Of a stretch of DNA of 64,000 nucleotides, positions 9,676-19,861 are shown piece after piece. Position 1 is the first letter of the stretch; every line of letters starts with the position of its first letter. Made by a program: the position numbers and the translations under genes. The notes below the pieces were generated by a model. That model was not told the origin of the DNA. It did not search any database and was given only the letters and a program-made list of their open reading frames with translations. Origin of the DNA: Pseudomonadales bacterium (GTDB lineage: Bacteria; Pseudomonadota; Gammaproteobacteria; Pseudomonadales; Azotimanducaceae); assembly GCA_022825925.1 (NCBI GenBank), contig JAJDVW010000083.1, positions 26,550 to 90,549 on the forward strand, read 5' to 3'.

Positions 9676-12378
9676 ATGGACGGCATAGCTAAGGGTCGGA
9701 GGTTGCCCTGGCTGCTCTCTGCGAAGGTCGCGGTGCCGGGCCGCGTGCCGCACTACCTGGAGCGTACGCAACTGCTTGCGCGGGCCTTGCCCACGCAACG
9801 CCGCCTGACGGTGCTGCGGGCGCCCGGCGGATTCGGCAAGACAACGGTGCTCGCCGAAGGCTGCCGGGCGCTGGCGTTGGACGGGACACCCACCGCGTGG
9901 ATTACCCTGGACGAGCAGGACGATGGCCGGATGCTGGACGCCTACCTCGCGTTCGCGTTCGAGCGAGCGGGGCTCGACCTGCTGGAAACGCTTGGCACGG
10001 GCGTCGGCTTCGGTTCGGCGCCCGGCCCCCGCACGGAACTCGTGATGCGGGCGGTGGAAGCCCACGGGCGCCCGTGCGTTCTCGCGCTCGACCAGGTCGA
10101 ACGCGTGGTGAAGACGGACGCCCTCGAACTGATCGACTTCCTCTTCCGGCTCAGCCCGCCGAACCTGCACTTGGCGGTGGCGTGCCGGGCCCTTCCGCCG
10201 GGCCTGGACATAGCGGGCATCGTCGTGGCGGGAAGCGGGGAGGTGTTGGCGGCGGACGACCTGCGCTTCAGCCAGGGCGAGGTGGACGCGTTCCTTGCCG
10301 GTCCGCCGCAGCGGCGGCGGTCGTCGCTCGGGGTGGAGGCGGCCGGCTGGCCGATCGCGCTGCGCTTTCAGCGCGATGGCATCGGTGTACAGGGAGACGA
10401 AGACAACGTCTCGAAGGATGGATCGGCGGACCGGGTCGTGGACAACTGGGTGGAGTCCCGGCTATGGCGCGGCGTGCCGCCGGGGGACCGTCAGTTGCTG
10501 CTGGACGCGGGACTGTTCGAGTGGCTGGATGCGGATCTGTTCGACGAGGTCATCGGTGAGGGCGGAGCGATGCAGCGGCTCGCCAACATGCCGGTACTGG
10601 AGGGTCTGTTGGAGCGTGCGCCGGGCGCGGACACCGGCTGGCGGCTCCATCCGCTGCTGCGGGGGCATTGCGCGCGACGGGTCTCGCTGCTGGACCCGCA
10701 TCGGTTTCGCGACATGCACGGCCGCATCGCGGAGGCCCTCGCCAGGCGCGGGGAGACCACGCTGGCCGTGCAGCATGCGGGCGAGGCCGGCGACGCCGCG
10801 CTGGCGGGCCGGATCCTCGAAGACGCCGGCGGCATCCGACTGTACCTGCGCGAGGGGCTCCTGCGCCTGCGGGCGGCCGACCGCGTGCTGAACGAGGACG
10901 CGGCGGCGCGACCGCGGCTGGCGCTGGCGCACTGCGCACTGATGGCCGCGGATGGACGGCTCGACGAAGCGCGCGAGGCATACGCCAGGCTGGCGGCCGT
11001 GGTGGATCGGACCGGGGCCGATCTGGACCTGCTCGCCGATCGGTGTCTCGTTGCCGGCGTGCTGGCCCTGTACGGCTGCGCACGGCTGGACTCGGCGGAA
11101 GCGCGGGAGTTGATCGCGATCGAGCGGCGTCTGGCGGCGTCGGAGGAACTCGACCCGGCCATGCGCGCGGCCTTCCACCACGCACTTTGCATCACGCATG
11201 GCCTGCGTGCCGAGTTCGATGCGGCGGCCGAGCGCGCTGCCGCGGCGCGGCGGTTCCTGGGCCGCGAGACGACGAGCCTGTCGATGTTCGTGGACATGGA
11301 ACTCGGCGCGATGGCGATGGCGCGCGGGCGTGTTCCGGAGGCGGTGCGGTGGTACGGGAACGTGCAACGCGCGGCGAAGGCGGCCTACCTGCGTGATCCG
11401 GCAGCCGCGGCGATGGTCGCGGTGCTCGTCCGCGAACTGGCCCACGAGCGCAACCGTCTCGCACGCGTACCGGAGGCCGAGAGCGTGCCACGGGCGCTGG
11501 CCCGCGGTGGCGCGCCCTTTGCGCCATACGCCGCCGCCGCGGGCACGGCGGTGGAGTCGACCCTGCGCCACGAGGGTGCCGAGGCCGCGCGCACGGCACT
11601 GGAGGAGATGCTCGAGTACGCTACGCGGCACGGGTTGCCGACGCTGCGGCGCTTCCTGGCGGCGCTGCATGTCTCGCTGCTCGCGGAGAGCGGTGCGGTC
11701 GGTGCGGCGGAGCGGGTCTGGCGCGACGCCGGGTTGCCGGAGGACGTGTCCGGGTGCCTGGACCTGTCGGGTCAGAGCTGGCGGGAGATGGAGGCGCTCG
11801 GATGCGCGCGGCTGCGGCTGTATGTCGCGCGGGAGGAGTACGCGCCCGGCCGGGCCTTCGGACACGCTTTCGCCAAGGTGGCCCGCAAGCGCGGCCTGCG
11901 GCGCACGCTGATGCGCGGCCTCGCGTTGTCCACGACGCTGGAGCATCGCCGGGGCGTGGCGCAAGCGGCGACCGCACGCATGAGGGCGTTCCTCGCCGAG
12001 TATGCGCAGGCCGACTACGCAGGACCGATGGTACGTGAGCGGGCGGCGGGGTTGCCCGTGCTGACCCGCGTCCTTGCGGGCCGTGGTGACGGGGGCGAGC
12101 GGTCCGCGGCCCTGGCGCTGTCGCGGGACCTGGAAGCCAGTGGGGACCAGACGGTGGTGCCGCGCTTGACGGCGCGGCAACGCGAAGTGGTGCGGCACCT
12201 CGCGCAGGAGCGTGACAAGGAGATCGCCCGCGCGCTCGGCATCTCGGAGGCGGGGGTCCGCTACCACGTCGGGCGGGTGTTCAACGCGCTCGGCGTGCGC
12301 GGCCGGGCGGCCGCCGTGGAACGCGCCCGGGAACTCGGCCTGCTCGGACCGGATGGGGATCAGGACTTCGCGCCCTAG
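9676..12378 (+). CDS. MalT-like large LuxR-family (LAL) regulator
   Basis: 900-residue ATP-dependent transcriptional regulator. An N-terminal ATPase begins after LLSAKVAVP, with Walker A in APGGFGKTT (about residues 51-59), Walker B-like VLALDQVE, and a winged-helix part (WRLHPLLRGH). A long helical TPR-like sensor region fills the middle. The C-terminal LuxR HTH is LTARQREVVRHLAQERDKEI to GVRYHVGRVF. In MalT-type proteins an inducer binding the sensor domain allows ATP-dependent oligomerisation and activation. The target is not evident; mce and the carboxylase genes lie just downstream on the same strand. ATG at 9676 is the only start consistent with the conserved N-terminus. Confidence 0.9.
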   Translation: MDGIAKGRRLPWLLSAKVAVPGRVPHYLERTQLLARALPTQRRLTVLRAPGGFGKTTVLAEGCRALALDGTPTAWITLDEQDDGRMLDAYLAFAFERAGLDLLETLGTGVGFGSAPGPRTELVMRAVEAHGRPCVLALDQVERVVKTDALELIDFLFRLSPPNLHLAVACRALPPGLDIAGIVVAGSGEVLAADDLRFSQGEVDAFLAGPPQRRRSSLGVEAAGWPIALRFQRDGIGVQGDEDNVSKDGSADRVVDNWVESRLWRGVPPGDRQLLLDAGLFEWLDADLFDEVIGEGGAMQRLANMPVLEGLLERAPGADTGWRLHPLLRGHCARRVSLLDPHRFRDMHGRIAEALARRGETTLAVQHAGEAGDAALAGRILEDAGGIRLYLREGLLRLRAADRVLNEDAAARPRLALAHCALMAADGRLDEAREAYARLAAVVDRTGADLDLLADRCLVAGVLALYGCARLDSAEARELIAIERRLAASEELDPAMRAAFHHALCITHGLRAEFDAAAERAAAARRFLGRETTSLSMFVDMELGAMAMARGRVPEAVRWYGNVQRAAKAAYLRDPAAAAMVAVLVRELAHERNRLARVPEAESVPRALARGGAPFAPYAAAAGTAVESTLRHEGAEAARTALEEMLEYATRHGLPTLRRFLAALHVSLLAESGAVGAAERVWRDAGLPEDVSGCLDLSGQSWREMEALGCARLRLYVAREEYAPGRAFGHAFAKVARKRGLRRTLMRGLALSTTLEHRRGVAQAATARMRAFLAEYAQADYAGPMVRERAAGLPVLTRVLAGRGDGGERSAALALSRDLEASGDQTVVPRLTARQREVVRHLAQERDKEIARALGISEAGVRYHVGRVFNALGVRGRAAAVERARELGLLGPDGDQDFAP

Positions 12379-12386
12379 CCCGCTCA

Positions 12387-12471
12387 GTGCGCCGTGCAAA
12401 GGTGCACGGTCCCAGTGGGTGCAAGTCCCACCCGGCAAGGGTCGTTCCAGCCGGTAGCAATCGGAACGGCG
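12387..12471 (+). mobile_element. Group-II-intron-like 5' fragment, copy B
   Basis: Begins GTGCGCC, which matches the usual 5' end of group II introns. A perfect 7-bp hairpin follows (CCGTGCA, AAGG, TGCACGG), then the 57-bp core shared with copy A at 5812-5868. It starts nine bases after the LuxR stop codon. Similarity ends at about 12471, so most of the intron is missing. Class C introns insert after stop codons or terminators, which fits the position. The identification needs a covariance-model search. Confidence 0.45.
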
Positions 12472-12521
12472 GTCGTGTCGCGTGACACCGCACTGGCCCC
12501 CGGGCGCGCCGGCCGCCTGCG

Positions 12522-12527
12522 TATAAT
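12522..12527 (+). promoter_or_regulatory. -10 element for the mce-carboxylase operon
   Basis: TATAAT in the context GCGTATAATGCCG, 48 bases before the epimerase GTG start. No clear -35 is visible. A GC-rich imperfect palindrome (GCGGCCG...CGGCCGGAGCG) follows in the leader. Confidence 0.5.
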
Positions 12528-12574
12528 GCCGAGCGGCCGTCGGAAGCGGCCGGAGCGAACGCGGGGGACAGGTC

Positions 12575-12985
12575 GTGATCGGAAAGCTCAACCACGTCGC
12601 CATCGCCGTCCCGGACCTCGGTGCGGCTGCCGCGCTCTACGCCGACAGCCTGGGCGCTACGGTCTCGCCGCCGAAGCCGTTGCCGGACCAGGGCGTCACC
12701 ACGGTGTTCGTGGAGCTGCCGAACAGCAAGATCGAGCTCATTCATCCGCTGGGCGAGGACTCGCCGATCAAGAACTTCCTCGAACGCAATCCCCGTGGCG
12801 GCATCCATCACGTCTGCTACGAGGTCGGCGACATCGCGGCGGCGATCGACCGGCTGCGGGCGGACGGCATGACCGTGCTCGGTGACGGCAACCCGAGCAT
12901 CGGAGCGCACGGCCTGCCGGTCGTCTTCCTGCATCCGCGCGACTTCTGCGGGACCCTCATCGAACTCGAGGAGGTCGCGGCTTGA
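12575..12985 (+). CDS. mce: Methylmalonyl-CoA epimerase
   Basis: 136 residues, family length. It interconverts (S)- and (R)-methylmalonyl-CoA, linking carboxylase and mutase. It is a vicinal-oxygen-chelate fold protein. Metal ligands are visible in [12 protein letters not shown] (His), the [10 protein letters not shown] segment (His) and TLIELEEV (Glu). It starts with GTG after GCGGGGGACA. It is first gene of a three-gene run; its TGA overlaps the TTG start of the carboxyltransferase. Confidence 0.95.
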   Translation: MIGKLNHVAIAVPDLGAAAALYADSLGATVSPPKPLPDQGVTTVFVELPNSKIELIHPLGEDSPIKNFLERNPRGGIHHVCYEVGDIAAAIDRLRADGMTVLGDGNPSIGAHGLPVVFLHPRDFCGTLIELEEVAA

Positions 12986-14691
12986 GCGGCCCGCTGGACG
13001 CGCTCGTCCCGATCCTCGAGGAGCCGTTTGGCGGCGCGGAAAGGGAAGCCGACGAGGAGACCCTGCCATACGAGAAGACGCTCGCGGAAGCCCGTGCGCT
13101 GCAGGAGCGGCCGCGCGTGGCCGGCGGCTACCGCAACATCTCGCGCCAGCACCGCAAGAACCGGATGACGGTCTGGGAGCGCATCGGCGTGCTCTCGGAC
13201 GAGCAGCCGATGGTGCTCTTCCAGAACTGGGGCCCCGCTCTCGACGGCGCCTCGCTGGTCACCGCGATCGTGAAGATCCACGGCCGCGACGTCGCCGTGT
13301 TCGGGCACGACTTCACGGTGCGCGCGGGTTCCATGGACGCGACGAACGGCCGCAAGCTCGCGTCCCTCTACCGGCTGGCGGCGAAGCAGGGGATGCCGGT
13401 CATCGGGCTGAACGACAGCGCCGGCGCGTTCGTGCCGGCCGGAGTCGGCGGTCTCGACGGCTATGCGGAGGCGTTCACCGCGCTCCGCAGGATCAGCGGC
13501 ATCGTGCCGAGCGTCATGTGCATGTTCGGCTTCAACGCCGGTGGCGGCTCCTACCTGCCGCGGCAGGGCAGCTTCCTGATCCAGCCGAACGACACCTTCT
13601 TCGGGCTGACCGGCGTCGGCGTGGTCAAGGAGGTCCTGGGCGAGGACGTGACCCCGGACGAGCTCGGCGGACCCGCCGTGCACGGCGCGTCCGGCGTTGC
13701 GGACTTCACGGTGGCCGACGAGGTCGACGCGCTCAGGCTCGCCGCGCGGCTTCTGACCTACCTGCCGGACGACAACCACTCGAACGCGCCGTACGTCGCG
13801 ACCAGCGACCCGGTCGGGCGCGACACCGAGAACCTCGACGTGCTGTTCCGTACCACGTTCAACTCGCCAACCGGCTTCAACACCCCGTTCGACATCCGGC
13901 TCGTCGTCCAGGAGGTCTGCGACCACGGCGAGTTCCTGGAAGTGCAGCCGGAACGCGCGCGCAGCACGGTCACGGCGTTCGGTCGCCTCGGCGGTCACGT
14001 GGTCGGCTTCGTCGCGAACAACAGCGCGTTCTCCACCGGCTTCATCGACGTCGACGCGGCATACAAGAACGCGCGTTTCATCCGCTTCTGCAACCTCTAC
14101 AACATCCCGATCGTGTTCATGGAAGACACGACCGGATTCCTGCCGGGCACCGAGCAGGAGAGCCGCGGGGTCGTGCAGGCGGGGCGGGCGATGCTCGACT
14201 CCATCGTGGACCTGCGCACGCCCCGCATCCTGGTGCTCGTGCGCAACGCCTTCGGCGGGGCCTACGCCTCGTTCAACAACTACGCCACCGGGGCGGACTT
14301 CGTGTTCGCGCTGCCGGCGACGCGGGTCGCCGTCATGGGACCGGCCGGCCGCGAGTTCGTCTACAAGGAAGAGTTGGCGGGGCTCTCGCGGGAGCGTGCG
14401 GCGCGGTTCGGGAAACTGGTCGCGGCGGGGCGCGCTGCCGGCGCCGACGAGGCGGAGGCGCGCCACGAGGCGGAGCGCGAGGTGTCGCGGTGGTTCGCGG
14501 CGGAGGACGCGAAGCTGGTCGCGCGGTACGAGCGCGACATCATGAATCCCCGCGAAGCGCTGAGCCTGGGATCGATCTCGCAGATGGTGCTGCCGCGTGA
14601 CCTGCGCCGGCTGCTGGCGGACACGGTGGACCTCTGCATGCGGCACTACGAGCCGAGCGCCATGACCGGACCGCAGCGGGAGTTCCACTGA
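12982..14691 (+). CDS. Acyl-CoA (propionyl-CoA) carboxylase, carboxyltransferase subunit
   Basis: 569 residues. It transfers the carboxyl group from carboxybiotin to an acyl-CoA, here most likely propionyl-CoA given the epimerase upstream and the mutase nearby. Two crotonase-like halves are visible: the first with [34 protein letters not shown] and [18 protein letters not shown]; the second with [46 protein letters not shown] and [14 protein letters not shown]. It starts with TTG overlapping the mce stop, preceded by GAGGAGG. Its stop overlaps the next start (TGATG). The sequence is somewhat divergent from typical PccB, so other acyl-CoA substrates are possible. Confidence 0.88.
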   Translation: MSGPLDALVPILEEPFGGAEREADEETLPYEKTLAEARALQERPRVAGGYRNISRQHRKNRMTVWERIGVLSDEQPMVLFQNWGPALDGASLVTAIVKIHGRDVAVFGHDFTVRAGSMDATNGRKLASLYRLAAKQGMPVIGLNDSAGAFVPAGVGGLDGYAEAFTALRRISGIVPSVMCMFGFNAGGGSYLPRQGSFLIQPNDTFFGLTGVGVVKEVLGEDVTPDELGGPAVHGASGVADFTVADEVDALRLAARLLTYLPDDNHSNAPYVATSDPVGRDTENLDVLFRTTFNSPTGFNTPFDIRLVVQEVCDHGEFLEVQPERARSTVTAFGRLGGHVVGFVANNSAFSTGFIDVDAAYKNARFIRFCNLYNIPIVFMEDTTGFLPGTEQESRGVVQAGRAMLDSIVDLRTPRILVLVRNAFGGAYASFNNYATGADFVFALPATRVAVMGPAGREFVYKEELAGLSRERAARFGKLVAAGRAAGADEAEARHEAEREVSRWFAAEDAKLVARYERDIMNPREALSLGSISQMVLPRDLRRLLADTVDLCMRHYEPSAMTGPQREFH

Positions 14692-17564
14692 TGGTCACGG
14701 TGCTCGGCGACGGCGCGGCCGTCGGGACGTACACGCGGAACCCGGACGTGTTTCGCGACCGGCGCTGCTCGACGAGCGCGTCGGCCTGGGTGCGCCAGTT
14801 CCAGTGCGAGGACATGCGTCCGCTCATCATCTGCCGCGGACCCGTGCGCAAGGAAGCGATGGACGTGTTCGAGCAGATGGGCATCCGCGACTACGGCATC
14901 CTGCTCTCGGACAAGGACACGGTGGTGCACACCAACGCCGTGGCGCCGGAGTTGCGCGGCATCCGGAACCGCGACCGCGTGCATCGGGTGTCGGACTACA
15001 CGGGCGCGGACCAGGCGGAACGCGATCTGCGCATCGCGGAGATCGTTGCCATCGCGCTGGACGGCGGTTACGACTCCGTTTTCGCCGGCTACGGCTTCAT
15101 GGCGGAGGACGCGGCCCTCGTCGAGGCGATCGAGGCCGCGGGGCTCTCCTTCATCGGTCCGGGATCGGGGACCGTGCGTGCGGCCGGCCGCAAGGACGTC
15201 GCGAAGCGGACGGCGCTCGCGGAGTCGATCGACGTCACGCCCGGGGTGGACAACGTCACCGCGCTCGCGCTGGTCGCGCGGTGCGGCGACGCGGCGGGGC
15301 TCGCGGAGCTTGCCGAAGAGCGCGGGCTGACCCCGCCGCCGGAAGGCGATCTCGAGCTCGCCGCGGACGCGTTGCTCGACGAGGCCGTGGCGCGGGGCAT
15401 CGACGTGCTCTCGAACGACGAGATCCTGGACGCCGTGCGCATCCAGACGTCCAACCTGCTGACGCGCTACCCCGACCGCCGGCTGCGGCTGAAGGCGGTG
15501 GGCGGCGGCGGCGGCAAGGGGCAGCGCGTGCTCGATGCGGCGTCGCGGTACGAGGGCGCGGACCTCGATGCCCGTGTCGAGGCGGCGGCGGCGGACGCCG
15601 CGGAGCGCACCCGCGAGATCTGGTCCGAGGTGAAGGCGATCGAGCCGGGCGCGAACAAGAACGTCCTCCTCGAACTCAACATCGACACGAACCGGCACCA
15701 GGAGGTGCAGGTCCTCGGCAACGGCGCCTGGTGCGTCGCCCTGGGGCTGCGGGACTGTTCCGCCCAGATGCACGAGCAGAAGCTGGTCGAGGTGTCCGTG
15801 ACCAGCGAGTCCCTCGAACGCGAAATCGCCCGGCGCCGGGAGCGCGGCGACCTCGCGGGGGCGGAGGCGCTCGATACGGACCTGCGCACGCTGCTTGCCA
15901 TGGAGGCCGAGGCCGCGCGCTTCGGCAAGGCGGTGGGGCTCGACTCGGTGTCCACGTTCGAGTGCATCGTGGACGGCGCGGACCACTACTTCATGGAGAT
16001 GAACACGCGCATCCAGGTGGAGCACCGCGTCACCGAGCTCTGCTATGCGCTCGAGTTCGCGAATCCCCAGGACGGCGGAGACGTTCTGCGGGTCGAATCG
16101 CTGATCGAGGCGATGACGCTGGTGGCTCGCCACGGGGCGAAGCTCCCGGAGCCGCGGCGGGCGCCGCGCTACGGCGACTCCGTGGAGATCCGCCTGAACG
16201 CGACGGACGCGGCGCTGAACCCGGCGGCGGGAGGGCTGATCGAGTCCTGGTCCAACGCCGTGCGGGGCGAGATTCGCGACGACCAGGGCATCTCGGTGCA
16301 CAACCCCGACACCGATCTCTTCATGCCCTACTACCTGGCGGGCGCCTACGACAGCAACATCGCGCTGCTGCTGACGGCGGGCGAGGGCCGCGAGGAGACG
16401 TTCGCGGCGATGCTCGACGTGTTGCGCCGTACGCGCATCAAGGGGCGGCACCTCAAGACCAACCTCGACTTCCACTACGGGCTGTGCCACTGGCTGGCGG
16501 CCCAGGACGTGCGCGCGAAGATCGAGACGCGCTTCGTGCAGGCGTACCTCGGAGCGGTCGCGCGGCTTTCCGAACGCGCCCGGGAGGTCGACGTGGAGGC
16601 GGCGTTCGAGCATGTGAAGCGCCGGTCCGTCGAGGCGATCGGGGACGCTGCCGTGCGGGCCGGCTACGCGCGCGCCATGGATCTCAAGACATCGCTCCTG
16701 GTGCGGCCGCTTGAGCGCCTGCTCGAGCGCCCGCACCTGCTGGCCGGTTGGGTGGCGACGGGCGCCCGCCACTCCGAAGCGGCGCCGGGCGGCGTGCGGT
16801 GGCTCGTGAATCCCGTAGACGTGCTGGCGGAGCTGTACCGCTACCTGGACATGGATCGTCCTACCGGCCCCGCGGCGGAGGCGATCTGGGACCACGACCG
16901 GGAGTTGCTGGACAATGCGCAGGCGCTCTATGCCCGCCTGCGGGCCGGGCTCAGCCCCGGCGGGTTCGAGGAGCTGGACGGACTGTTGCGCACGCCGCAG
17001 CCGCCACCGGGCACGCCGGGGGCGCTCGCCGAGGCATGGGACGACCTGCGCGCCCGCCATCTCGGCTACCAGCACGGCCTGCAACTGCTCGCGCTCCCGG
17101 GCCAGATCGCGCGCGAAGCCGGGTTCGACCGGTTGCGCGTACGTCCGGACCTGACGGTGGACGTTCCGTCGGAACTCTACGGCAGCGACGCCCTTGCCGC
17201 GGCGCGCAAGGTGCTCGCCCCGCCGCCCGCCGCGAGCGCTGACGAGATCGTGGCGGAACTGGGCGGCATGTTCTATCCGCGCGAGGCGCCCGGGATGCCG
17301 CGTTTCCTCGAAGCCGGTACGCACTTCGAGCCGGGCGACACCCTCTACGTGATCGAGGTGATGAAGATGTTCACCAAGGTGACGGCGAGCTTCGCCGGGA
17401 CCGTGGACGCGTGCGTCCTGGGCGACGGCGAGGGCGTGGTCGTGAGCCAGGGCGAGTTGCTGTTCCGGGTGACGCCGGACGAGCGCCCGGCCGTCGTGGA
17501 TCCGGACGAGACCCGGCGCCGGCGGCTGGAGCGCACCGCGGAGATCGCCGAGCGCTGCCTCTGA
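14691..17564 (+). CDS. Biotin carboxylase / biotin carrier fusion, atypical
   Basis: 957 residues. It carboxylates biotin with ATP and bicarbonate and carries the biotin for the adjacent carboxyltransferase. After a 44-residue N-terminal extension comes the biotin carboxylase fold (PLIICRGPVRKEAMDVFEQ, FAGYGFMAED, SFIGPGSGTV). The glycine loop is KAVGGGGGKGQRV at about 268-280, with NTRIQVEHRVTE in the active site. The C-terminus has the biotin site EVMKM (Lys892 by my count; EAMKM is usual). About 75 extra residues (around 189-264) lie between the first subdomain and the glycine loop, and a long helical region lies between carboxylase and carrier. Probable propionyl-CoA carboxylase alpha-type subunit, but distant from standard PccA. 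Confidence 0.85.
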   Translation: MVTVLGDGAAVGTYTRNPDVFRDRRCSTSASAWVRQFQCEDMRPLIICRGPVRKEAMDVFEQMGIRDYGILLSDKDTVVHTNAVAPELRGIRNRDRVHRVSDYTGADQAERDLRIAEIVAIALDGGYDSVFAGYGFMAEDAALVEAIEAAGLSFIGPGSGTVRAAGRKDVAKRTALAESIDVTPGVDNVTALALVARCGDAAGLAELAEERGLTPPPEGDLELAADALLDEAVARGIDVLSNDEILDAVRIQTSNLLTRYPDRRLRLKAVGGGGGKGQRVLDAASRYEGADLDARVEAAAADAAERTREIWSEVKAIEPGANKNVLLELNIDTNRHQEVQVLGNGAWCVALGLRDCSAQMHEQKLVEVSVTSESLEREIARRRERGDLAGAEALDTDLRTLLAMEAEAARFGKAVGLDSVSTFECIVDGADHYFMEMNTRIQVEHRVTELCYALEFANPQDGGDVLRVESLIEAMTLVARHGAKLPEPRRAPRYGDSVEIRLNATDAALNPAAGGLIESWSNAVRGEIRDDQGISVHNPDTDLFMPYYLAGAYDSNIALLLTAGEGREETFAAMLDVLRRTRIKGRHLKTNLDFHYGLCHWLAAQDVRAKIETRFVQAYLGAVARLSERAREVDVEAAFEHVKRRSVEAIGDAAVRAGYARAMDLKTSLLVRPLERLLERPHLLAGWVATGARHSEAAPGGVRWLVNPVDVLAELYRYLDMDRPTGPAAEAIWDHDRELLDNAQALYARLRAGLSPGGFEELDGLLRTPQPPPGTPGALAEAWDDLRARHLGYQHGLQLLALPGQIAREAGFDRLRVRPDLTVDVPSELYGSDALAAARKVLAPPPAASADEIVAELGGMFYPREAPGMPRFLEAGTHFEPGDTLYVIEVMKMFTKVTASFAGTVDACVLGDGEGVVVSQGELLFRVTPDERPAVVDPDETRRRRLERTAEIAERCL

Positions 17565-17658
17565 GGGAAGAGCGTGGAACGGTGTCGCGTCCGGGTGCTA
17601 CCCTGTCCGGTGCCGCGGGGACGGCGTGTCGGCCCGCGCGAGAGCCCCCGTCACCAGC

Positions 17659-18834
17659 ATGATCGTCAGACCCCGCATCCGCGGCTTCATCTGCACCACG
17701 GCGCACCCCACGGGCTGCGCGGCCGGCGTGCGGGCGCAGATCGCGCGCGCCGCGCCGCTGGATGCCGGCCCGTCGAAGGCGCTGGTGCTCGGTGCGTCCG
17801 GCGGGTACGGCCTGGCGTCGCGCATCGTCGCGGCGTTCGGCGGCGGTGCGGACACCTTGGGCGTGTCGTTGGAGAAAGCGCCCACGGAGCGGCGCACGGC
17901 CACCGCCGGCTGGTACAACAACGCCGCCTTCGAGGCCGCCGCCGCGGAGCGGGGCCTGTACGCGAAGACGCTTGACGGGGACGCCTTCTCGGACGAGATG
18001 AAGTCGCGGGCGATCGAGGCGATCGGGACGGACCTCGGACAGATCGACCTCCTCGTCTACAGCCTCGCGGCGCCGCTCCGGCGGCATCCCCGCACCGGGG
18101 AGACGTTCCGGTCGTCCATCAAGCCGCTCGGGGAGGCGTTCCACGTCAAGACGCTCAACCAGGCGACCGGCGAGGTGCACGAGGTGGACCTCGAACCCGC
18201 GACGGCCGAAGAGACCGCCGCGACGGTCGCGGTCATGGGGGGCGAGGACTGGGAGTACTGGATCGAGGCCCTGCACGACGCGAAGCTGCTGGCGCCGGGG
18301 TTCCGTACCGTCGCTTACACCTACATCGGCAGCGAGCTCACCTGGCCCATCTACTGGCAGGCGACGCTCGGCAAGGCGAAGGAAGACCTCGACCGCGCCG
18401 CCGTGGCGCTGCGGGCGCGGCTCGCCCCCCTGGACGGAGATGCCCGCGTCGCCGTGCTGAAGGCGGTGGTGACGCAGGCCAGTTCCGCGATCCCGGTGGT
18501 GCCGCTCTATCTCTCCGTGCTTTTCCGCGTCATGAAGGACGCCGGCAACCACGAGGACTGCCTCGCCCACATCGACCGGCTGTTCCGCACCGGCCTGTAC
18601 CCGGACCGCGAGGCGGGCCTCGACGAGGTCGGCCGGCTGCGCATGGACGACTTCGAACTGTCGCAGCCCGTGCAGGAGGAAGTCGGCCGGCGGTGGCCCC
18701 TGGTCGCCACGGACAACCTCCACGAACTCGGCGACCTCGATGGGGTCCGCAACGACTTCCTCGGCATCTTCGGCTTCGGCGTCGACGGCGTGGACTACGA
18801 CGCGGACGTGGATCCGCTCCTCGGGCGCGGTTGA
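17659..18834 (+). CDS. fabV: Trans-2-enoyl-CoA/ACP reductase FabV
   Basis: 391 residues, family length. NADH-dependent enoyl reductase that completes each fatty-acid elongation round; FabV forms are triclosan-tolerant. The start MIVRPRIRGFICTTAHP is the conserved FabV N-terminus, so ATG 17659 was chosen over GTG 17626. The nucleotide loop is LVLGASGGYGLASR. The substrate region holds YTYIGSELTWPIYWQATLG, with Tyr and the downstream Lys of the extended Y-x8-K motif. It follows the carboxylase by 94 bases, a gap containing TACCCT as a weak promoter candidate. hemE begins four bases after its stop. Confidence 0.95.
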   Translation: MIVRPRIRGFICTTAHPTGCAAGVRAQIARAAPLDAGPSKALVLGASGGYGLASRIVAAFGGGADTLGVSLEKAPTERRTATAGWYNNAAFEAAAAERGLYAKTLDGDAFSDEMKSRAIEAIGTDLGQIDLLVYSLAAPLRRHPRTGETFRSSIKPLGEAFHVKTLNQATGEVHEVDLEPATAEETAATVAVMGGEDWEYWIEALHDAKLLAPGFRTVAYTYIGSELTWPIYWQATLGKAKEDLDRAAVALRARLAPLDGDARVAVLKAVVTQASSAIPVVPLYLSVLFRVMKDAGNHEDCLAHIDRLFRTGLYPDREAGLDEVGRLRMDDFELSQPVQEEVGRRWPLVATDNLHELGDLDGVRNDFLGIFGFGVDGVDYDADVDPLLGRG

Positions 18835-18838
18835 CGGC

Positions 18839-19861
18839 TTGGACTGCGACTTCCTGAAGGCCTGCCGCGGAGAGGCCACGGACCGCACGCCGGTCTGGCT
18901 GAACCGCCAGGCGGGCCGCTACATGCCTGAGTACCACGCGCTCAAGGGCGACACGCCGAGCCTCGACTTCTTCACGACGCCGGAACTCGCGGCCCGCGCG
19001 ACGCTGGACGCGCAGCGCATCCTGGGCGTCGACGCCGCCATCGTCTTCGCGGACCTGCTGCCGATGCTGGTCCCGATGGGGCTCGAACTCGACTACAAGG
19101 CCGGGGAAGGGCCGGTCTTCGCGCGGCCCGTACGACGCGCGGCCGATGTCGAGGGGCTGGCAGTGCCGCCGGCCGAGGAGGGGACGGGCTACATCGCGGA
19201 GACGATCGCGCGGGTCCTCGACGGCCTCCCTTGCGACGTGCCCCTGATCGGCTTCGCGGGCGCGCCGTTCACCCTGGCGTCCTACGCCATCGAGGGTCGG
19301 GGTTCCCGCAACTACCGGCACGTGAAGCGGATGATGTACGGCGCTCCGCACCTGTGGCGGGCGCTCATGGACAAGCTGGTCGATGCCGTGGCCGGTTACG
19401 TTGCGCTGCAGATCGACAGCGGCGCGAACGCCGTTCAGCTCTTCGACAGCTGGGTGGGCTGCCTCTCGCTGGCGGACTACCGCCGCTACGTCCTGCCGAG
19501 CACGCAACGACTGATGGCGAGGATCTGCGGACGCGTGCCCGTGATCTACTTCGGCACGGCCAACGGCCACTTGGTGGACGCGATGTACGAGGCGGGACCG
19601 GACTTCCTCGCGCTCGACTGGCGGACGCCGCTCGCAGCGACGTGGGACCGTCTGGGGATGCCGGCCGTGCAGGGCAACATGGACCCGATGGCGTTGTGCG
19701 CGGACCGCGCCACGGTGGCGGAACACGCGCGGCGCGTGCTGGACGAGGCGGACGGTCGCCCCGGGCACATCTTCAACCTCGGCCACGGCATCGTGCCCGA
19801 GACCCCGGTCGACAACGTCAGGTTCCTGGTCGACTTCGTGCACGAAGCCTCCGCGCGGTGA
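18839..19861 (+). CDS. hemE: Uroporphyrinogen decarboxylase
   Basis: 340 residues. It decarboxylates the four acetate side chains of uroporphyrinogen III to give coproporphyrinogen III in heme synthesis. Conserved motifs: NRQAGRYMPEY near the N-terminus, FADLLPM, GFAGAPFTLASY, QLFDSWVG and the C-terminal GHGIVPETPVDNV. The best start is TTG at 18839, since no ATG or GTG precedes the conserved N-terminus within range; LDCDFLKAC then gives the normal length. Its stop overlaps the GTG start of the TonB receptor (GTGA). Heme supply fits the ccm operon elsewhere in the window. Confidence 0.95.
   Translation: MDCDFLKACRGEATDRTPVWLNRQAGRYMPEYHALKGDTPSLDFFTTPELAARATLDAQRILGVDAAIVFADLLPMLVPMGLELDYKAGEGPVFARPVRRAADVEGLAVPPAEEGTGYIAETIARVLDGLPCDVPLIGFAGAPFTLASYAIEGRGSRNYRHVKRMMYGAPHLWRALMDKLVDAVAGYVALQIDSGANAVQLFDSWVGCLSLADYRRYVLPSTQRLMARICGRVPVIYFGTANGHLVDAMYEAGPDFLALDWRTPLAATWDRLGMPAVQGNMDPMALCADRATVAEHARRVLDEADGRPGHIFNLGHGIVPETPVDNVRFLVDFVHEASAR

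Noticed and set aside
9461..9688. 75-codon frame before the LuxR gene
   Set aside because: No protein-like pattern, overlaps the LuxR start, lies in the likely promoter region.
10462..12603. 713-codon open frame antisense to the LuxR gene
   Set aside because: Composition is shadow-like; the plus strand has Walker A and LuxR HTH motifs.
19231..19857. In-frame extension of TonB receptor 1 to 19231
   Set aside because: The extension runs through hemE in another frame and is Arg-rich shadow; the signal peptide starts at 19858.
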